This document shows positions 1 to 8,548 of a DNA stretch of 64,000 bases, piece after piece. Under the pieces are notes generated by a model, which made no database searches, had not been told where the DNA came from, and was given only the letters and a program-made list of their open reading frames with translations. The number at the start of each line of letters is the position of its first letter. Positions within the stretch are counted from its first letter, which is position 1. Location: NCBI RefSeq assembly GCF_041361465.1, contig NZ_JBGKAC010000001.1, positions 930,001-994,000 of the forward strand, written 5' to 3'. Source of the DNA: Halobaculum sp. MBLA0143 (lineage in GTDB: Archaea > Halobacteriota > Halobacteria > Halobacteriales > Haloferacaceae). A program made the position numbers and the translations under genes.

Positions 1-2
1 CC

Positions 3-332
3 GTCGACGACGAACGTGTTGACGAGTCGTGTGCGCCCGTCGTCCGCCTCTTCGACGGTGTGTTCGCCGGTGACGCGGAACGCACGGGACTTACCGACGA
101 ACTCCACGTACGTCGGCGGCTCGATACGAACGTCTTCCGTCTCCACCTCCATCGTGGAGGAGATCATCGGGATCGGTAGGCCGACGTGCCAGACGGCCGT
201 GTTCGGCCCAGTCACCTCGAACCCGTCGACGACGCTGATCGCCCCGGCGCGTTTCTCCGGGTCGGAGATGAACTCCCACACGGCCTCCGGCTCGGCGTCG
301 AACAGGAACTCGCGGGTGGCCCGTACAGTCAT
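3..332 (-). CDS. SRPBCC (START-like) family protein, C-terminus outside the window
   Basis: The reading frame opens at an ATG on the complement of 330-332 and runs off the window start, so only the first 110 residues are visible. It begins MTVRATREFLFDAEPEAVWE and continues with FISDPEKRAGAISVVDGFEV, the pattern of CoxG/START-like ligand-binding proteins: an N-terminal beta strand, then a helix with the V-W-x-F-I-S-D-P signature. Such proteins bind hydrophobic ligands in a soluble helix-grip fold. The ligand here cannot be predicted. The opposite strand is open over the same stretch but has no recognisable protein pattern. Confidence 0.75.
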   Translation of the reverse strand, partial: MTVRATREFLFDAEPEAVWEFISDPEKRAGAISVVDGFEVTGPNTAVWHVGLPIPMISSTMEVETEDVRIEPPTYVEFVGKSRAFRVTGEHTVEEADDGRTRLVNTFVVD

Positions 333-391
333 ACGAGCAAGTACGTGCGAACGGTGAAAAAGGCGCTCGGTATCGTCGGACGAGCAGACGG

Positions 392-616
392 CTACGGGAG
401 CTCCACGCGCCAGGTGGTCGACCGGGCGCGCCCCCACTTCTCGATGTCGACCTCGTCGGCCTTCTCCGCGAGCTGTGGGAGCCGCGAGCCCACCTGTTTT
501 GCGGACAGTCCGATCGCGTCCGCGATGTTCTTGGCGCGGAAGTACTCCTCGCCTCGCGCGACGCTGTCGCGCAGGTAGGCGACGATCCGTTTCTCCTCGT
601 CCGTGTACTCCGTCAT
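392..616 (-). CDS. DUF7123-type small HTH protein
   Basis: This 74-residue acidic protein starts MTEYTDEEKRIVAYLRDSVA and continues RAKNIADAIGLSAKQVGSRL. The second part has the helix-turn-helix look of a winged-helix DNA-binding domain (ADAIGLSAKQVGSRLPQL). It matches a small family found throughout haloarchaea that is annotated only by a DUF number; the DUF7123 assignment is from memory. No partner gene is evident: the upstream neighbour is the small membrane protein at 686 on the same strand, about 70 bases away. A role in transcription is an inference from the fold. Confidence 0.75.
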   Translation of the reverse strand: MTEYTDEEKRIVAYLRDSVARGEEYFRAKNIADAIGLSAKQVGSRLPQLAEKADEVDIEKWGRARSTTWRVELP

Positions 617-685
617 CGCTTCGCCCGAACGTAGGGTGCGAAGGTTGTTAACCCTTTTTCGTGTCTCCCGACGTGTACGACCGGC

Positions 686-871
686 TCAGACGTCGAACAC
701 CTGAACCGCGACGACCGCCAGCGCCGCCGCGACCATCGCGGCCGCGAACCCCCACGCCTTGATCGCCTGTGAGCCGCCGAACAACATCGTGCCGCCGCCG
801 ACCACGGCGAGCGTGCCGAACGCCAGCGCCAGCCCGATCGCCTTGTCGCTCGTGACTGTCTCCTCGGCCAT
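686..871 (-). CDS. small two-helix membrane protein (DUF7525-like)
   Basis: The protein has 61 residues. After an N-terminal MAEETVTSDKAIG it has two hydrophobic segments, at about residues 12-32 and 38-59, both rich in Ala, Val and Gly, so it is probably a two-helix hairpin in the cytoplasmic membrane. It resembles a small haloarchaeal family known only by a DUF number. It lies between a HTH gene and an aldo/keto reductase on the same strand, but the spacing gives no clear operon. No function can be assigned. Confidence 0.6.
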   Translation of the reverse strand: MAEETVTSDKAIGLALAFGTLAVVGGGTMLFGGSQAIKAWGFAAAMVAAALAVVAVQVFDV

Positions 872-946
872 ACCTCCGCTTCCGGAGGCACCGTCTTCAC
901 TCCTCGGATTCGCCGCCGCCGTCCGCCGGCGCCGCGCGACCGTCCG

Positions 947-1774
947 TCAGCGGTTCCAGGGGCCGAAGTCCGGGTCCACCCGACGGCTCCGGCGTTCGAT
1001 CTCGTCGATCCGAGCGACCTCCTCGTCGGTCAGCGTCAGCTCCAGGCTCTCGAAGTTGTCGTGGACGTGCGCCGCGCTCGTCGCCTTCGGGATCGTCGTC
1101 ACCCCGTGGTGACGCAGCCACGCCAGACTCACCTGCGCCTCGCTCACGCCGTGGTCGGCCGCGATCTCCGACAGTACGTCCACCTCGAACACGGTCCCGC
1201 GCGCCAACGGGGAGTACGCCACCGGCTCCACGCCGGCGTCGTGACACGCCGCCCGCAGCTCCGGCTGTGGTAACAACGGGTGGAGCTCCACCTGGTTGGC
1301 GAACACCTCGCCGTCGAGAACTTCCAGCGCCGTCTCCAGCTGCGTCGGCTCGAAGTTGGACACCCCGATCCGGTCGATCAGCCCCTCCTCGCGGAGGTCG
1401 GCGAACGCCGACAGCGTCGCCTCCGGCTCGTACGTCCGGGCCGGCCAGTGCACGTACAACAGGTCGACGCTGTCGACGCCCAGGCGATCCAACGACTCTC
1501 GCGTCGTCCGGGCGACGTCCTCGGGCGCCAGGCTGTCGATCCACACCTTCGTCGCCAGGAACACGTCCTCGCGGGGCACGTCCGCGCGGGCGATTCCGTC
1601 GCCGACGGCCGCCTCGTTCTCGTAGATCTGTGCGGTGTCGACGTGGCGGTAGCCCGCCTCCAGCGCCGTCGCCACCGAGGTCGCACACTGTTCGGCGTCC
1701 TCGTTCTCCCAGGTTCCGAGCCCGAGCATCGGCACTCCGTTCGCCCGCGGCCCACCGGTGTCGTCTGCTGTCAC
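947..1774 (-). CDS. aldo/keto reductase
   Basis: This is a TIM-barrel NADPH-dependent oxidoreductase acting on aldehydes or ketones, about 275 residues from the chosen start. The catalytic tetrad is visible: Asp and Tyr in HVDTAQIYENEAAVG, Lys in LATKVWIDSL and His in LLYVHWPA. The cofactor-binding end (TIPKATSAAHVHDNFESLEL) is present. The open frame extends up to 1855, but that ATG lies only about ten bases from a TATA-like element at 1859-1869. The GTG at 1774, just before the conserved PMLGLGTWEN, fits the family length and lies downstream of the expected transcript start. The substrate is unknown. Confidence 0.85.
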   Translation of the reverse strand: MTADDTGGPRANGVPMLGLGTWENEDAEQCATSVATALEAGYRHVDTAQIYENEAAVGDGIARADVPREDVFLATKVWIDSLAPEDVARTTRESLDRLGVDSVDLLYVHWPARTYEPEATLSAFADLREEGLIDRIGVSNFEPTQLETALEVLDGEVFANQVELHPLLPQPELRAACHDAGVEPVAYSPLARGTVFEVDVLSEIAADHGVSEAQVSLAWLRHHGVTTIPKATSAAHVHDNFESLELTLTDEEVARIDEIERRSRRVDPDFGPWNR

Positions 1775-1858
1775 GTCGGATGGGCGGGCCGTCGACCGTT
1801 TCAGCGTTCCGAAGCGTCGTCGCGCCCGTCTCACTACAGTGCTACCGTGTGACACTAC

Positions 1859-1869
1859 GGTTTTATATC
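1859..1869 (-). promoter_or_regulatory. TATA-like element for the aldo/keto reductase
   Basis: On the minus strand this reads GATATAAAACC, a strong archaeal TATA-box match in GC-rich surroundings. Transcription would begin near 1838-1842, downstream of the first ATG of the open frame. This supports the GTG start at 1774 with a short leader. Confidence 0.5.
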
Positions 1870-1947
1870 ATCTCGGCGCGTATCAATTAGTGTAGGTTAC
1901 CGTAGCAACGGACCCCGTGGCCCGGGCGCGGTGACTACGGTGAGACA

Positions 1948-2676
1948 ATGTTACGAGATGCAATCGAGTTCCCAGTTCGAGGCGACGACGCGGCGAAGAC
2001 GATCCTGATCGGCGGACTCCTGAGCGTGTTCGGCGTCCTCTTGGTGCCGGTGATCCCGTTAGTCGGCTACCTCCAACAGGTGTTCCGCACGACGGCCGCC
2101 GGTGACGAGACACCCCCCGTCTTCGACGACGTAGAGGGACTGTTCGCCGACGGGCTCCGAGCGGTCGCGGTTTCTCTGGTGTACTTCGCCCTGCCGCTGC
2201 TCGTCGGCCTGTTCACGTTCGTCGCCGTCGCGATGTTCGTGCCGGCCGCGTTCGTGTCGGCCGGCTCCGGGGCCGATCCCGGGGCGGTCTCGGCCGTCGG
2301 CGGCGTGGTCGTGTTCGCGCTGCTGGGGCTCGGACTGCTGTCGACGCTCTGGACGCTGGCGGCGTCGTACCTCCTGCCGCCCGCGTTGGCGCGAGTCGCC
2401 GAGACGGACGAAGTCCGGTCCGGCTTCGCGCTCCGGTCGGTGTGGGACACCGCCGCGACGATGGAGTACTTGACCGCCTGGCTGCTGGCCGTCCTCGTCG
2501 GTGTCGTCGCCAGCGCCGTATTCAGTGCGGTCGCGGCGCCGACGCTCGTCGGCGGACTGCTCGTCCCGTTCGGGTCGTTCTACCTGGCGGTCGTGACGGT
2601 CCGGCTGTACGCGGAGGGGGTCGCCGCCGCCACCCGATCCGGCGGCGAGCCGGAGCCGCGAGAACAGGTCGTCTGA
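1948..2676 (+). CDS. DUF4013 multi-pass membrane protein
   Basis: This 242-residue protein begins with MLRDAIEFPVRGDDAAKTIL and then has about six hydrophobic segments: residues 20-42, 70-95, 112-135, around 140-150, 172-195 and 200-222. The pattern FPVRGDDAAKTILIGGLLSV and the internal F-x-D-V-E-G-L-F-x-D-G motif fit DUF4013, a family common in haloarchaea and methanogens. Function is unknown. It is divergently arranged from the aldo/keto reductase and convergent with the proteasome-chaperone gene, so it is probably monocistronic. Confidence 0.8.
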   Translation: MLRDAIEFPVRGDDAAKTILIGGLLSVFGVLLVPVIPLVGYLQQVFRTTAAGDETPPVFDDVEGLFADGLRAVAVSLVYFALPLLVGLFTFVAVAMFVPAAFVSAGSGADPGAVSAVGGVVVFALLGLGLLSTLWTLAASYLLPPALARVAETDEVRSGFALRSVWDTAATMEYLTAWLLAVLVGVVASAVFSAVAAPTLVGGLLVPFGSFYLAVVTVRLYAEGVAAATRSGGEPEPREQVV

Positions 2677-2723
2677 CGCCGGTCGCGCGAGTCCGCGCGA
2701 CGGCCGGGTCGTGAGTCGCTCTC

Positions 2724-3494
2724 TTACCCGATGTACCGCAGTTCGTCGTCGGAGGGCATCCCGCCGCCGCCACCGCCGCCCTGCATCTCCTGGATCTTCC
2801 CGACGACCTCCTCCATCTCCTCTGCGCGGTCTTCCAGGTCAGAGAAGTCGACCTCGATCCCCAACACCGTCTGGATCGTCTCCAGCACAGCCTGGGCGCT
2901 CTTCGGGTCGACGAGGTAGCCGGAGGTCTCACCCATCAGACAGGCGGTGTCCAGCCCGCGACGGCTCCCCAGCCCGAGGATCAGCCCGGAGACGCCGACG
3001 ATTCCGCCGGCGGGCTCGTCCTCGCGGAACTCCACGCCCGCCTCCGACAGCTCGTCTGCGACCGCCGCGTCCGACACCGCGCCGAGCACGTCGTACTCGT
3101 CGTCTTCGATCAGCTCCCCGGTCGGAACACCCCCCAGCGCGAACGCCCGCTCGGCGCCGTACGACTCCGCCACGTCGAGGAACGCGTCCGTCAGGTCGTA
3201 GTGACCCTCGTTGGAGGCGGCCTGGTGGTCGCCCGTCAACACGAGCAGCTCTGCACCGTCCGCCTCGACGTAGTGGAACTGCGCGTGTGTCAGCTCGGCG
3301 ACACCCTCGTCGCCGACGGTCACCTGCGGCGGGAAGTCCGTCGTGTACACCCGGGCGACGAGTTCGCCGTCGAACTCCTCGACGAGGTGTTCGGCCGCGA
3401 GCTTCCCGACGTGGCCCACGCCGGGCAGCCCCTCGACGAACACCGGCTGTGTCGTCTCCGGCTCGGCGACAGTCTCGATCTCGATGTCCTCCAT
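2724..3494 (-). CDS. PAC2-family proteasome assembly chaperone
   Basis: This 256-residue protein starts MEDIEIETVAEPETTQPVFV. The GLPGVGHVGKLAAEHLVEE stretch and the later ALGGVPTGEL and MGETSGYLVDPKSA motifs are typical of the PAC2 superfamily (archaeal PbaA/PbaB type), which helps assemble 20S proteasome alpha rings. The C-terminus carries a glycine run (GGGGGGG) and an acidic tail. An ATG three codons upstream is possible, but the chosen start gives the usual N-terminus. It is the last gene of the aIF2-alpha/nop10 operon; this order is widely conserved in archaea. Confidence 0.85.
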   Translation of the reverse strand: MEDIEIETVAEPETTQPVFVEGLPGVGHVGKLAAEHLVEEFDGELVARVYTTDFPPQVTVGDEGVAELTHAQFHYVEADGAELLVLTGDHQAASNEGHYDLTDAFLDVAESYGAERAFALGGVPTGELIEDDEYDVLGAVSDAAVADELSEAGVEFREDEPAGGIVGVSGLILGLGSRRGLDTACLMGETSGYLVDPKSAQAVLETIQTVLGIEVDFSDLEDRAEEMEEVVGKIQEMQGGGGGGGMPSDDELRYIG

Positions 3495-3556
3495 ACCACA
3501 CACGCGGGCTGCGGTTCACAAAGGTGCGTCGGCTCCGGTGTGTGACCCCACCCGAC

Positions 3557-3826
3557 TCACGAGGTGTTCGACGCGTCTGTCGCGTCGTCTTCCGCGTTCT
3601 CTCCGTTCTCTGCGTCTTCTGCGTTCTCTGCGTCCTCCCCGTTCTCGTCGCGGGCCCGTCGTTTCGCTCGCCGGCGGTACTCCCCGTGGGGGTCGTCGGG
3701 TCCGAACGGCGCCGGGGCGGCGTTGACCGCGTCGGCGCCACAGTCCGGACACGTCTCGCCCAGCGTGTACACCGGGCGGTCGTGAGCCCGCTCCCAGTCG
3801 GCACAGACGTGAACGTCGGACTTCAC
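3557..3826 (-). CDS. nop10: Nop10, H/ACA RNA-protein complex subunit, with acidic tail
   Basis: Nop10 is the small subunit of the H/ACA pseudouridylation complex with Cbf5, Gar1 and L7Ae. The first 58 or so residues match the family: MKSDVHVCADWERAHDRPVY, then CPDCG and the basic FGPDDPHGEYRRRAKRR linker. The usual archaeal zinc ribbon has four cysteines; here one Cys precedes and two lie in CPDCG. The start is GTG. Unusually, residues 60-89 form a repetitive acidic extension (ENGEDAENAEDAENGENAED) encoded by degenerate 9- to 18-base repeats; archaeal Nop10 normally ends near residue 60. It lies 16 bases after aIF2-alpha in the same operon. Confidence 0.88.
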   Translation of the reverse strand: MKSDVHVCADWERAHDRPVYTLGETCPDCGADAVNAAPAPFGPDDPHGEYRRRAKRRARDENGEDAENAEDAENGENAEDDATDASNTS

Positions 3827-3842
3827 GGTCGCCGTCGAGGAG

Positions 3843-4643
3843 TCACTCCTCGTCCGTGTGGCGCTCGCGGTGGTACGCTCCGGTGCCGCCCACCTCGCCG
3901 ATGCGGCCGGCGGCGCGCTCGGCCGAGGCCTCCAGTTCCCGTTCTGCGGTCTTGTAGTCCGGCGCCTTCACCGTGATCCGGTACTCCGGCGACCCGACGT
4001 ACGACACGGACAGCTCCACCTCCTCGGGCACCTCGCCGTTCCCCTCCGCCGACTGGAGGGCGTCTCTGATCGCGTCGACCCCGTCCGGCGACGGACACTC
4101 CAGGTCGACGTAGCCCGTCACGTTGACGTACGGGACGGAGACGTTCTCGCGGGCCGCCTCCACGACCGCGTCCACCTCGTCGTCGGTCAGGTCCACGTCC
4201 TCCAGCGCCTCGTGGCCGTGGATCGCCGCCTGCTCGAACCCGTCGTACATCGTGCCGAACCCCGCCAGCAGCTCCGTGGCGACACCGCTGTACTTCTCGT
4301 CGCTCACGTCCTCGCCGAAGGCGATCGTCATCCAGTTGTCCGCCTTCCGTTCGTTCTTCCACTCCTGGATCTTGTCCGACCGTTGGTGGTCGTTCACGTC
4401 CTTCAGCGACAGGTCGATCTGTTGGCTGGACTCGTCGATGTCCAACACCTTGGCGACGACCCGTTCGCCCGTGTTGACGTGGTCGCGGATGTTCTTGATC
4501 CAACCAGACGCCACCTCGCTGACGTGGACGAGCCCGCGTTTGTCCTCGTACTCCTCTAAGTCGACGAACACGCCGAAGTCGGCGATCTCGTCTACCTCGC
4601 CGACGACGAGGTCACCCTTCTCGGGCCAGCCTGTGAATTTCAT
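3843..4643 (-). CDS. eif2a: translation initiation factor aIF2 subunit alpha
   Basis: The alpha subunit of aIF2 helps deliver initiator tRNA to the small ribosomal subunit. The 266-residue protein has an N-terminal S1 domain (residues 1-85, [20 protein letters not shown] with [10 protein letters not shown] and [13 protein letters not shown]), a helical middle domain (about 90-175) and a C-terminal alpha/beta domain (about 175-255). Full family length. It heads the operon with nop10 and the PAC2 chaperone. In several haloarchaea I recall the ribosomal protein genes rpl44e and rps27e just upstream; here the upstream gene is instead a zinc-finger protein, and those two are absent from the window. 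Confidence 0.93.
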   Translation of the reverse strand: MKFTGWPEKGDLVVGEVDEIADFGVFVDLEEYEDKRGLVHVSEVASGWIKNIRDHVNTGERVVAKVLDIDESSQQIDLSLKDVNDHQRSDKIQEWKNERKADNWMTIAFGEDVSDEKYSGVATELLAGFGTMYDGFEQAAIHGHEALEDVDLTDDEVDAVVEAARENVSVPYVNVTGYVDLECPSPDGVDAIRDALQSAEGNGEVPEEVELSVSYVGSPEYRITVKAPDYKTAERELEASAERAAGRIGEVGGTGAYHRERHTDEE

Positions 4644-4802
4644 GTCCGGTGGTTGCGGACGGAGCCATATACCGTTTCCTTTCGCCGCCGTGGCGCGTCA
4701 CCGCCCAGCGGGCCGACTCCGACGGCCGCGCCGCTCGCGACGACTACGGACGGAGAGACGGACGGCCGTGTCACTCGGCGCGCGAGACGCCTCGGCGGTT
4801 CG

Positions 4803-5099
4803 TCACTCGGAGCCGTTGAGTCGTTCGACGACCGACCGGAGGTCGGCCGTGTCCTCGACTGCGGCTTTGATCTCCTCGCGTTCCCGAACGGCGTCGGAGT
4901 CGGCGTCGTACGCGCGGACGAACTCCGCGCGGGTGTGCTCGTCGAAGGCGTGCCGGATGGCGAAGTACCCCTCCGGGACGATCGTCCCGCAGACGGCACA
5001 CTCGTGGCGCTCGTGTTCCGTCGTCTGGTGGACGATCGCGTCCTCGACAGCGTCGAACGCCGCCTCACAGCCGTCGATCCCGCAGTCCCAGCCGGGCAT
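4803..5099 (-). CDS. C2H2/zinc-ribbon protein (DUF7565-like)
   Basis: This 98-residue protein starts MPGWDCGIDGCEAAFDAVED. It has a C-x4-C-x12-H-x4-H zinc finger (C6, C11, then the two His of HQTTEH) followed by ECAVCG and a second His pair (RHAFDEH), so two zinc sites are likely. The C-terminal half is a charged helix. It belongs to a haloarchaeal family without known function; the DUF number is from memory. The open frame offers an ATG nine codons earlier, but the internal ATG gives the compact start just before the first finger. It sits divergently from the PHP gene. Confidence 0.7.
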   Translation of the reverse strand: MPGWDCGIDGCEAAFDAVEDAIVHQTTEHERHECAVCGTIVPEGYFAIRHAFDEHTRAEFVRAYDADSDAVREREEIKAAVEDTADLRSVVERLNGSE

Positions 5100-5215
5100 A
5101 CCTCCGAGTCCAGCGGCGAGGGGCAAAAGCCTTCTCGGTCGGACGTCCCGGCGGCGGACGGCCGGCGACGACCCGAAACAGAACCGACAAGTCTGTGCCG
5201 GGCCAGTCGACCGAC

Positions 5216-5974
5216 GTGAGCGAGGGAACCCGCGTCGACTGTCACGTGAAGACCCTAGACGAGCGGGTGGTCAGCCGGGCGAAAGCGGCCGGACTGGACG
5301 TGATCGTGTACGCCCCCCACTTCACGCGGCTGCCGACGATCCGCGAGCGGGCCGCACGGTTCAGCGACGACGAACTGTCGGTCGTCCCCGCTCGGGAGAT
5401 CTTCACCGGCGACTGGCGGTGCCGCCGTCACCTCCTGGCGATCGGACTGTCCGAGCCCGTTCCGGACTTCGTCAGCTTCGAGGGGGCGCTGTCGGAGTGT
5501 GCTCGTCAGGAGGCGGCGGTGTTGGTGCCACACCCGGAGTTCCTGAACGTGTCGCTGACACGGGCGGAGGTCGGTGCTCACCGGGACGCGATCCACGCGG
5601 TGGAGACGGGCAACGCCAAGCTGTTCGATCACCAGAACGAACGAGGCGAACGGATCACGGCCGCCTTCGAGCTCGAACGGTTCGCCTCCTCGTACGCCCA
5701 CTTCCCGGGGACCGTCGGGGCCGCCTGGACGACGTTCGAGACGGACCTGGAGACGGCCGGCGATCTGGCGGAGGCGCTCCGGACGGGCGCGTCCCGCCGG
5801 ACGGTCGTCCGGTCGGACCCGGCGACGCGCGCCCGCCGGCTGGCGGAGTTCACCCACCTCGCTTACGAGAACTCCTGGGGGAAACTCGACAGGCTGTTCC
5901 TCTCCGGGATGGAGCCGACACACCCGCGACACATCGCCTACGACGACCGGTTCGACGACGTGGCAGTGTACTGA
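5216..5974 (+). CDS. PHP-domain metal-dependent phosphoesterase
   Basis: This 252-residue protein starts at a GTG (VSEGTRVDCHVKTLDERVVS). The RVDCHVKT stretch is a variant of the first PHP motif (D-x-H-x-H), LDVIVYAPHFTRLP and VVPAREIFTGDWRCRRHLLA supply later metal ligands, and VLVPHPEFLNVSL and AVETGNAKLFDHQN match motifs III and IV. The C-terminus (about 195-250) resembles the PHP-associated domain. The second His of motif I appears to be Lys, so the metal site may differ from canonical PHP enzymes. Members hydrolyse small phosphoesters or oligonucleotides; the substrate here is unknown. Confidence 0.8.
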   Translation: MSEGTRVDCHVKTLDERVVSRAKAAGLDVIVYAPHFTRLPTIRERAARFSDDELSVVPAREIFTGDWRCRRHLLAIGLSEPVPDFVSFEGALSECARQEAAVLVPHPEFLNVSLTRAEVGAHRDAIHAVETGNAKLFDHQNERGERITAAFELERFASSYAHFPGTVGAAWTTFETDLETAGDLAEALRTGASRRTVVRSDPATRARRLAEFTHLAYENSWGKLDRLFLSGMEPTHPRHIAYDDRFDDVAVY

Positions 5975-5975
5975 C

Positions 5976-6512
5976 TCAGATCGGCCCGGCTTCGGCCACC
6001 TGGACGAACTGTGCGGCCGCCTCCGGCAGGAGCTCGTACACCGCCGGACGCAGCCCGGCGGTCGTCAAGTCGACGACGAAGAAGTGGAGCACGCCCAACA
6101 GTGCCACCTCGGCGACGGAGATGATCGTCGTCACGAGCCCGGCGCGGTCGCTGGAGACGGCCACCCCGATCGGCAGACCGTACTCCTGCTCGTAGGGGTA
6201 GAACAAGGCGATTCCGCGCTTGCTGCCGACGATGTCTAGGATGTAGTGGGTGGCGATCCCGACCCAGACGAAGTGGAGGTTGTCGAACAGGATCGGGTAG
6301 GCAACGAACAGGCCGAGCACGGGGAGGTTGTGGAGCGTCTTGCGGTGGCGGCCGAACTCCGTGTCGATGTCCGGCAGCAACGCTCCCAGCACGACCGGCG
6401 GCAACAGCTCCACCGCCCACTCCAGCGTCCCCAGTTCCGGCGCCGGCGAGACGACGACCGCCAGCCCGAGCGCCAACAGTACCCCGTTCGAGACGTGACC
6501 CCGTTTGTTCAC
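5976..6512 (-). CDS. YdjM-type membrane-bound metal-dependent hydrolase
   Basis: This 178-residue integral membrane protein starts at a GTG: MNKRGHVSNGVLLALGLAVV. The motifs LLPDIDTEFGRHRKTLHNLP and ATHYILDIVGSKRGIALFYP are the His/Asp signatures of the YdjM (DUF457) family of predicted metal-dependent hydrolases. There are about four hydrophobic segments. It is convergent with the PHP gene, only one base apart. Substrate and role are unknown; some relatives are induced by DNA damage in bacteria, but nothing here shows that. Confidence 0.82.
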   Translation of the reverse strand: MNKRGHVSNGVLLALGLAVVVSPAPELGTLEWAVELLPPVVLGALLPDIDTEFGRHRKTLHNLPVLGLFVAYPILFDNLHFVWVGIATHYILDIVGSKRGIALFYPYEQEYGLPIGVAVSSDRAGLVTTIISVAEVALLGVLHFFVVDLTTAGLRPAVYELLPEAAAQFVQVAEAGPI

Positions 6513-6762
6513 GCCCGGAGTTGTGCACCCCCCCGGTCAAACAGTTTCGGCTTCCGGCCGGACGCGGCGTCGTCGACCGCAACCGAGGGTCCAGTACCGT
6601 CGACGACCACCGACCGTCCGGCCCCGTCGGAGCGGTGACACCCCTCGACGGACACAGGCTGTGCCACGCCCCGGATTAGATCAACAGTTTCGGCAGTAAG
6701 CGGCTTCTCGCGGGTGATAATCCGAGCCACAGGTCTATGAGTAGTGGCGTCGTCCGGGCGTT

Positions 6763-8505
6763 ATGGTCGAGAGTCTCGTCGACGGGGAGTCGATCGACAC
6801 GGGCCAGTCTGCAGAGGAGTTGGCGGCAGAGATCGGGCTGACGGACGAGGAGATCGCCTGGCGAAAGGAGTTCGTCGAGTTCGACGCCGACGACGAAGAC
6901 CGGATGGGGAGGATGCGCGACACGATAGAGGCCAACGAACAGACGCTCGTGGACGCCTTCCTCGGCCCGGTGTTCGCCAACGAGCGGACGAAGGCGGTGA
7001 CGGACCGCTCGCCGCGGGACGCCGACGCCTTAGAACAGATCGTGTCGGGTTACTTCCGGACGCTCACCGGCGGGACGTACGACCGCGACTACTACACCCA
7101 CCGCACCCGGATCGGTCGGCTCCACGACCGGTTGGAGATGCCGCTCCACTACTTCGCGGGGATGTTCGGCAACCTCGCGGCCACGCTCACGGAGACGCTG
7201 TTGACGGCGGCCGCAGACGACGTGGCCGACGCCGTCGGCGGCGAGGCGGGGGAGACGGCTGCGGCCCGCGTCCGAGAGGCGACGGGAGACGCGACGGCCG
7301 CGATCCGGGCGCTCAACCTGGACATGCAGGTCGTCAACGACACATACCTCCACTCGTACTCGGCGTCGATCCGCGAGGAGGTGGACGCCTCCCGCGAGAT
7401 GCGGAGCCGGGTGGACGACAGCGTCGACGAGGCGTTCGACACCGCCGAGACGATTCAGGCCCGGATCGACGCCGTCCGCGAGTCCACCGCGGATCAGGAG
7501 TCGGCGGCCGCAGAGGCCGCGAGCGAGGTGAACGATCTCTCGGCGACGACGGAAGAGATCGCGGCGACCACCGACGAGGTGGACGCGACCGCAGCCGAGG
7601 CCACGGAGACGGTCGCCGACGGTCAGGCGGCCGCCGCCGAGGCGGTGGAGACGATGGACGACGTGCGGGCCGCCCGCGAAGAGATCGCGGCGGAGCTGGA
7701 CGACCTCGTCGACGCCGTCGGCGAGATCGACCGGATCGTCGACGCCATCGACGGGATCGCCGACGAGACGAACATCCTGGCGCTGAACGCCTCCATCGAG
7801 GCCGCCCGCGCGGGCGACGCCGGCGCCGGCTTCGCGGTCGTCGCAGAGGAGGTCAAGAGCCTGGCCGAGGAGTCACAGGAACGCGCAGACGAGGTGGAGT
7901 CCGTGCTCGCCGACGTGGACGCCCGAATCGACCGGACGCTCGACAGCTTGGAGCGCGTAGAGACGAGAGTCGACGACGGCGTCGACGCCGTCGAGGAGAC
8001 GGACGCAGCCCTGGACGACATCGCCGATCAGGTCGGTCGCGTGACGGACGCAGTCGGCGAGGTGTCGGCCGCGACGGACGACCAGGCCGCCGGAGCGGCG
8101 GAGCTGGCGGCCGTCACGGAGACCGTCGCGGACGGCGCCTCCACGGTCGACGAGGGGGTGGAGGCGGTCGCCGACCTGACCGACGACCAGACGGCGCTGT
8201 TAGCCGATATCCGCGAGGAGGTAGACGGGTTGGACGGAGTGGTGAGCACCGACACCGGTGCCGTCACGGACAGCAGCGACTGGGAGGGTCCCACCTACGA
8301 GACGGCGGTGCCGGACCGGTACGACACGGAGCCGACGGCGCCGACCCACGCGGACGGCGACACGGCCGCCGACGGGGGCATCCCGGCCGAACTCCGCCGA
8401 CGGCTCCCGGAGGGGATGCCGGAGTTCGTGATCGAGGGGATGGACGAGGCGCGGCTCCGCGAGATCGCCGACGGCGACGGCGAACGGCCGGAGTGGGCGG
8501 AGTAG
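6763..8505 (+). CDS. globin-coupled chemotaxis transducer (HemAT-type)
   Basis: This soluble 580-residue transducer lacks transmembrane segments. Residues 20-190 form a protoglobin domain: [12 protein letters not shown], then [20 protein letters not shown], where H121 matches the proximal haem ligand of HemAT. Residues 200-500 are the coiled-coil MCP signalling domain; the conserved hairpin tip is [20 protein letters not shown], followed by [15 protein letters not shown], for contact with CheA/CheW. A disordered acidic tail ends in an amphipathic helix. HemAT proteins sense oxygen and steer aerotaxis in haloarchaea. No che genes lie nearby, so it must act on a receptor array encoded elsewhere. 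Confidence 0.92.
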   Translation: MVESLVDGESIDTGQSAEELAAEIGLTDEEIAWRKEFVEFDADDEDRMGRMRDTIEANEQTLVDAFLGPVFANERTKAVTDRSPRDADALEQIVSGYFRTLTGGTYDRDYYTHRTRIGRLHDRLEMPLHYFAGMFGNLAATLTETLLTAAADDVADAVGGEAGETAAARVREATGDATAAIRALNLDMQVVNDTYLHSYSASIREEVDASREMRSRVDDSVDEAFDTAETIQARIDAVRESTADQESAAAEAASEVNDLSATTEEIAATTDEVDATAAEATETVADGQAAAAEAVETMDDVRAAREEIAAELDDLVDAVGEIDRIVDAIDGIADETNILALNASIEAARAGDAGAGFAVVAEEVKSLAEESQERADEVESVLADVDARIDRTLDSLERVETRVDDGVDAVEETDAALDDIADQVGRVTDAVGEVSAATDDQAAGAAELAAVTETVADGASTVDEGVEAVADLTDDQTALLADIREEVDGLDGVVSTDTGAVTDSSDWEGPTYETAVPDRYDTEPTAPTHADGDTAADGGIPAELRRRLPEGMPEFVIEGMDEARLREIADGDGERPEWAE

Positions 8506-8548
8506 CCGACGGCGAAGCTTCTTGTCCGCCGCGGGGCACGCTCGGAGC

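Noticed and set aside
2711-3976. 421-codon Arg/Pro/Ser-rich plus-strand ORF opposite the PAC2, Nop10 and aIF2-alpha genes
   Set aside because: Antisense shadow of three recognised genes; its composition is that of reversed GC-rich coding DNA.
6509-6730. 73-codon minus-strand ORF overlapping the start of the YdjM-like gene
   Set aside because: It has a GTGA-type overlap with the gene but no recognisable protein pattern, lies in the promoter region of two divergent genes, and its composition is not convincing.
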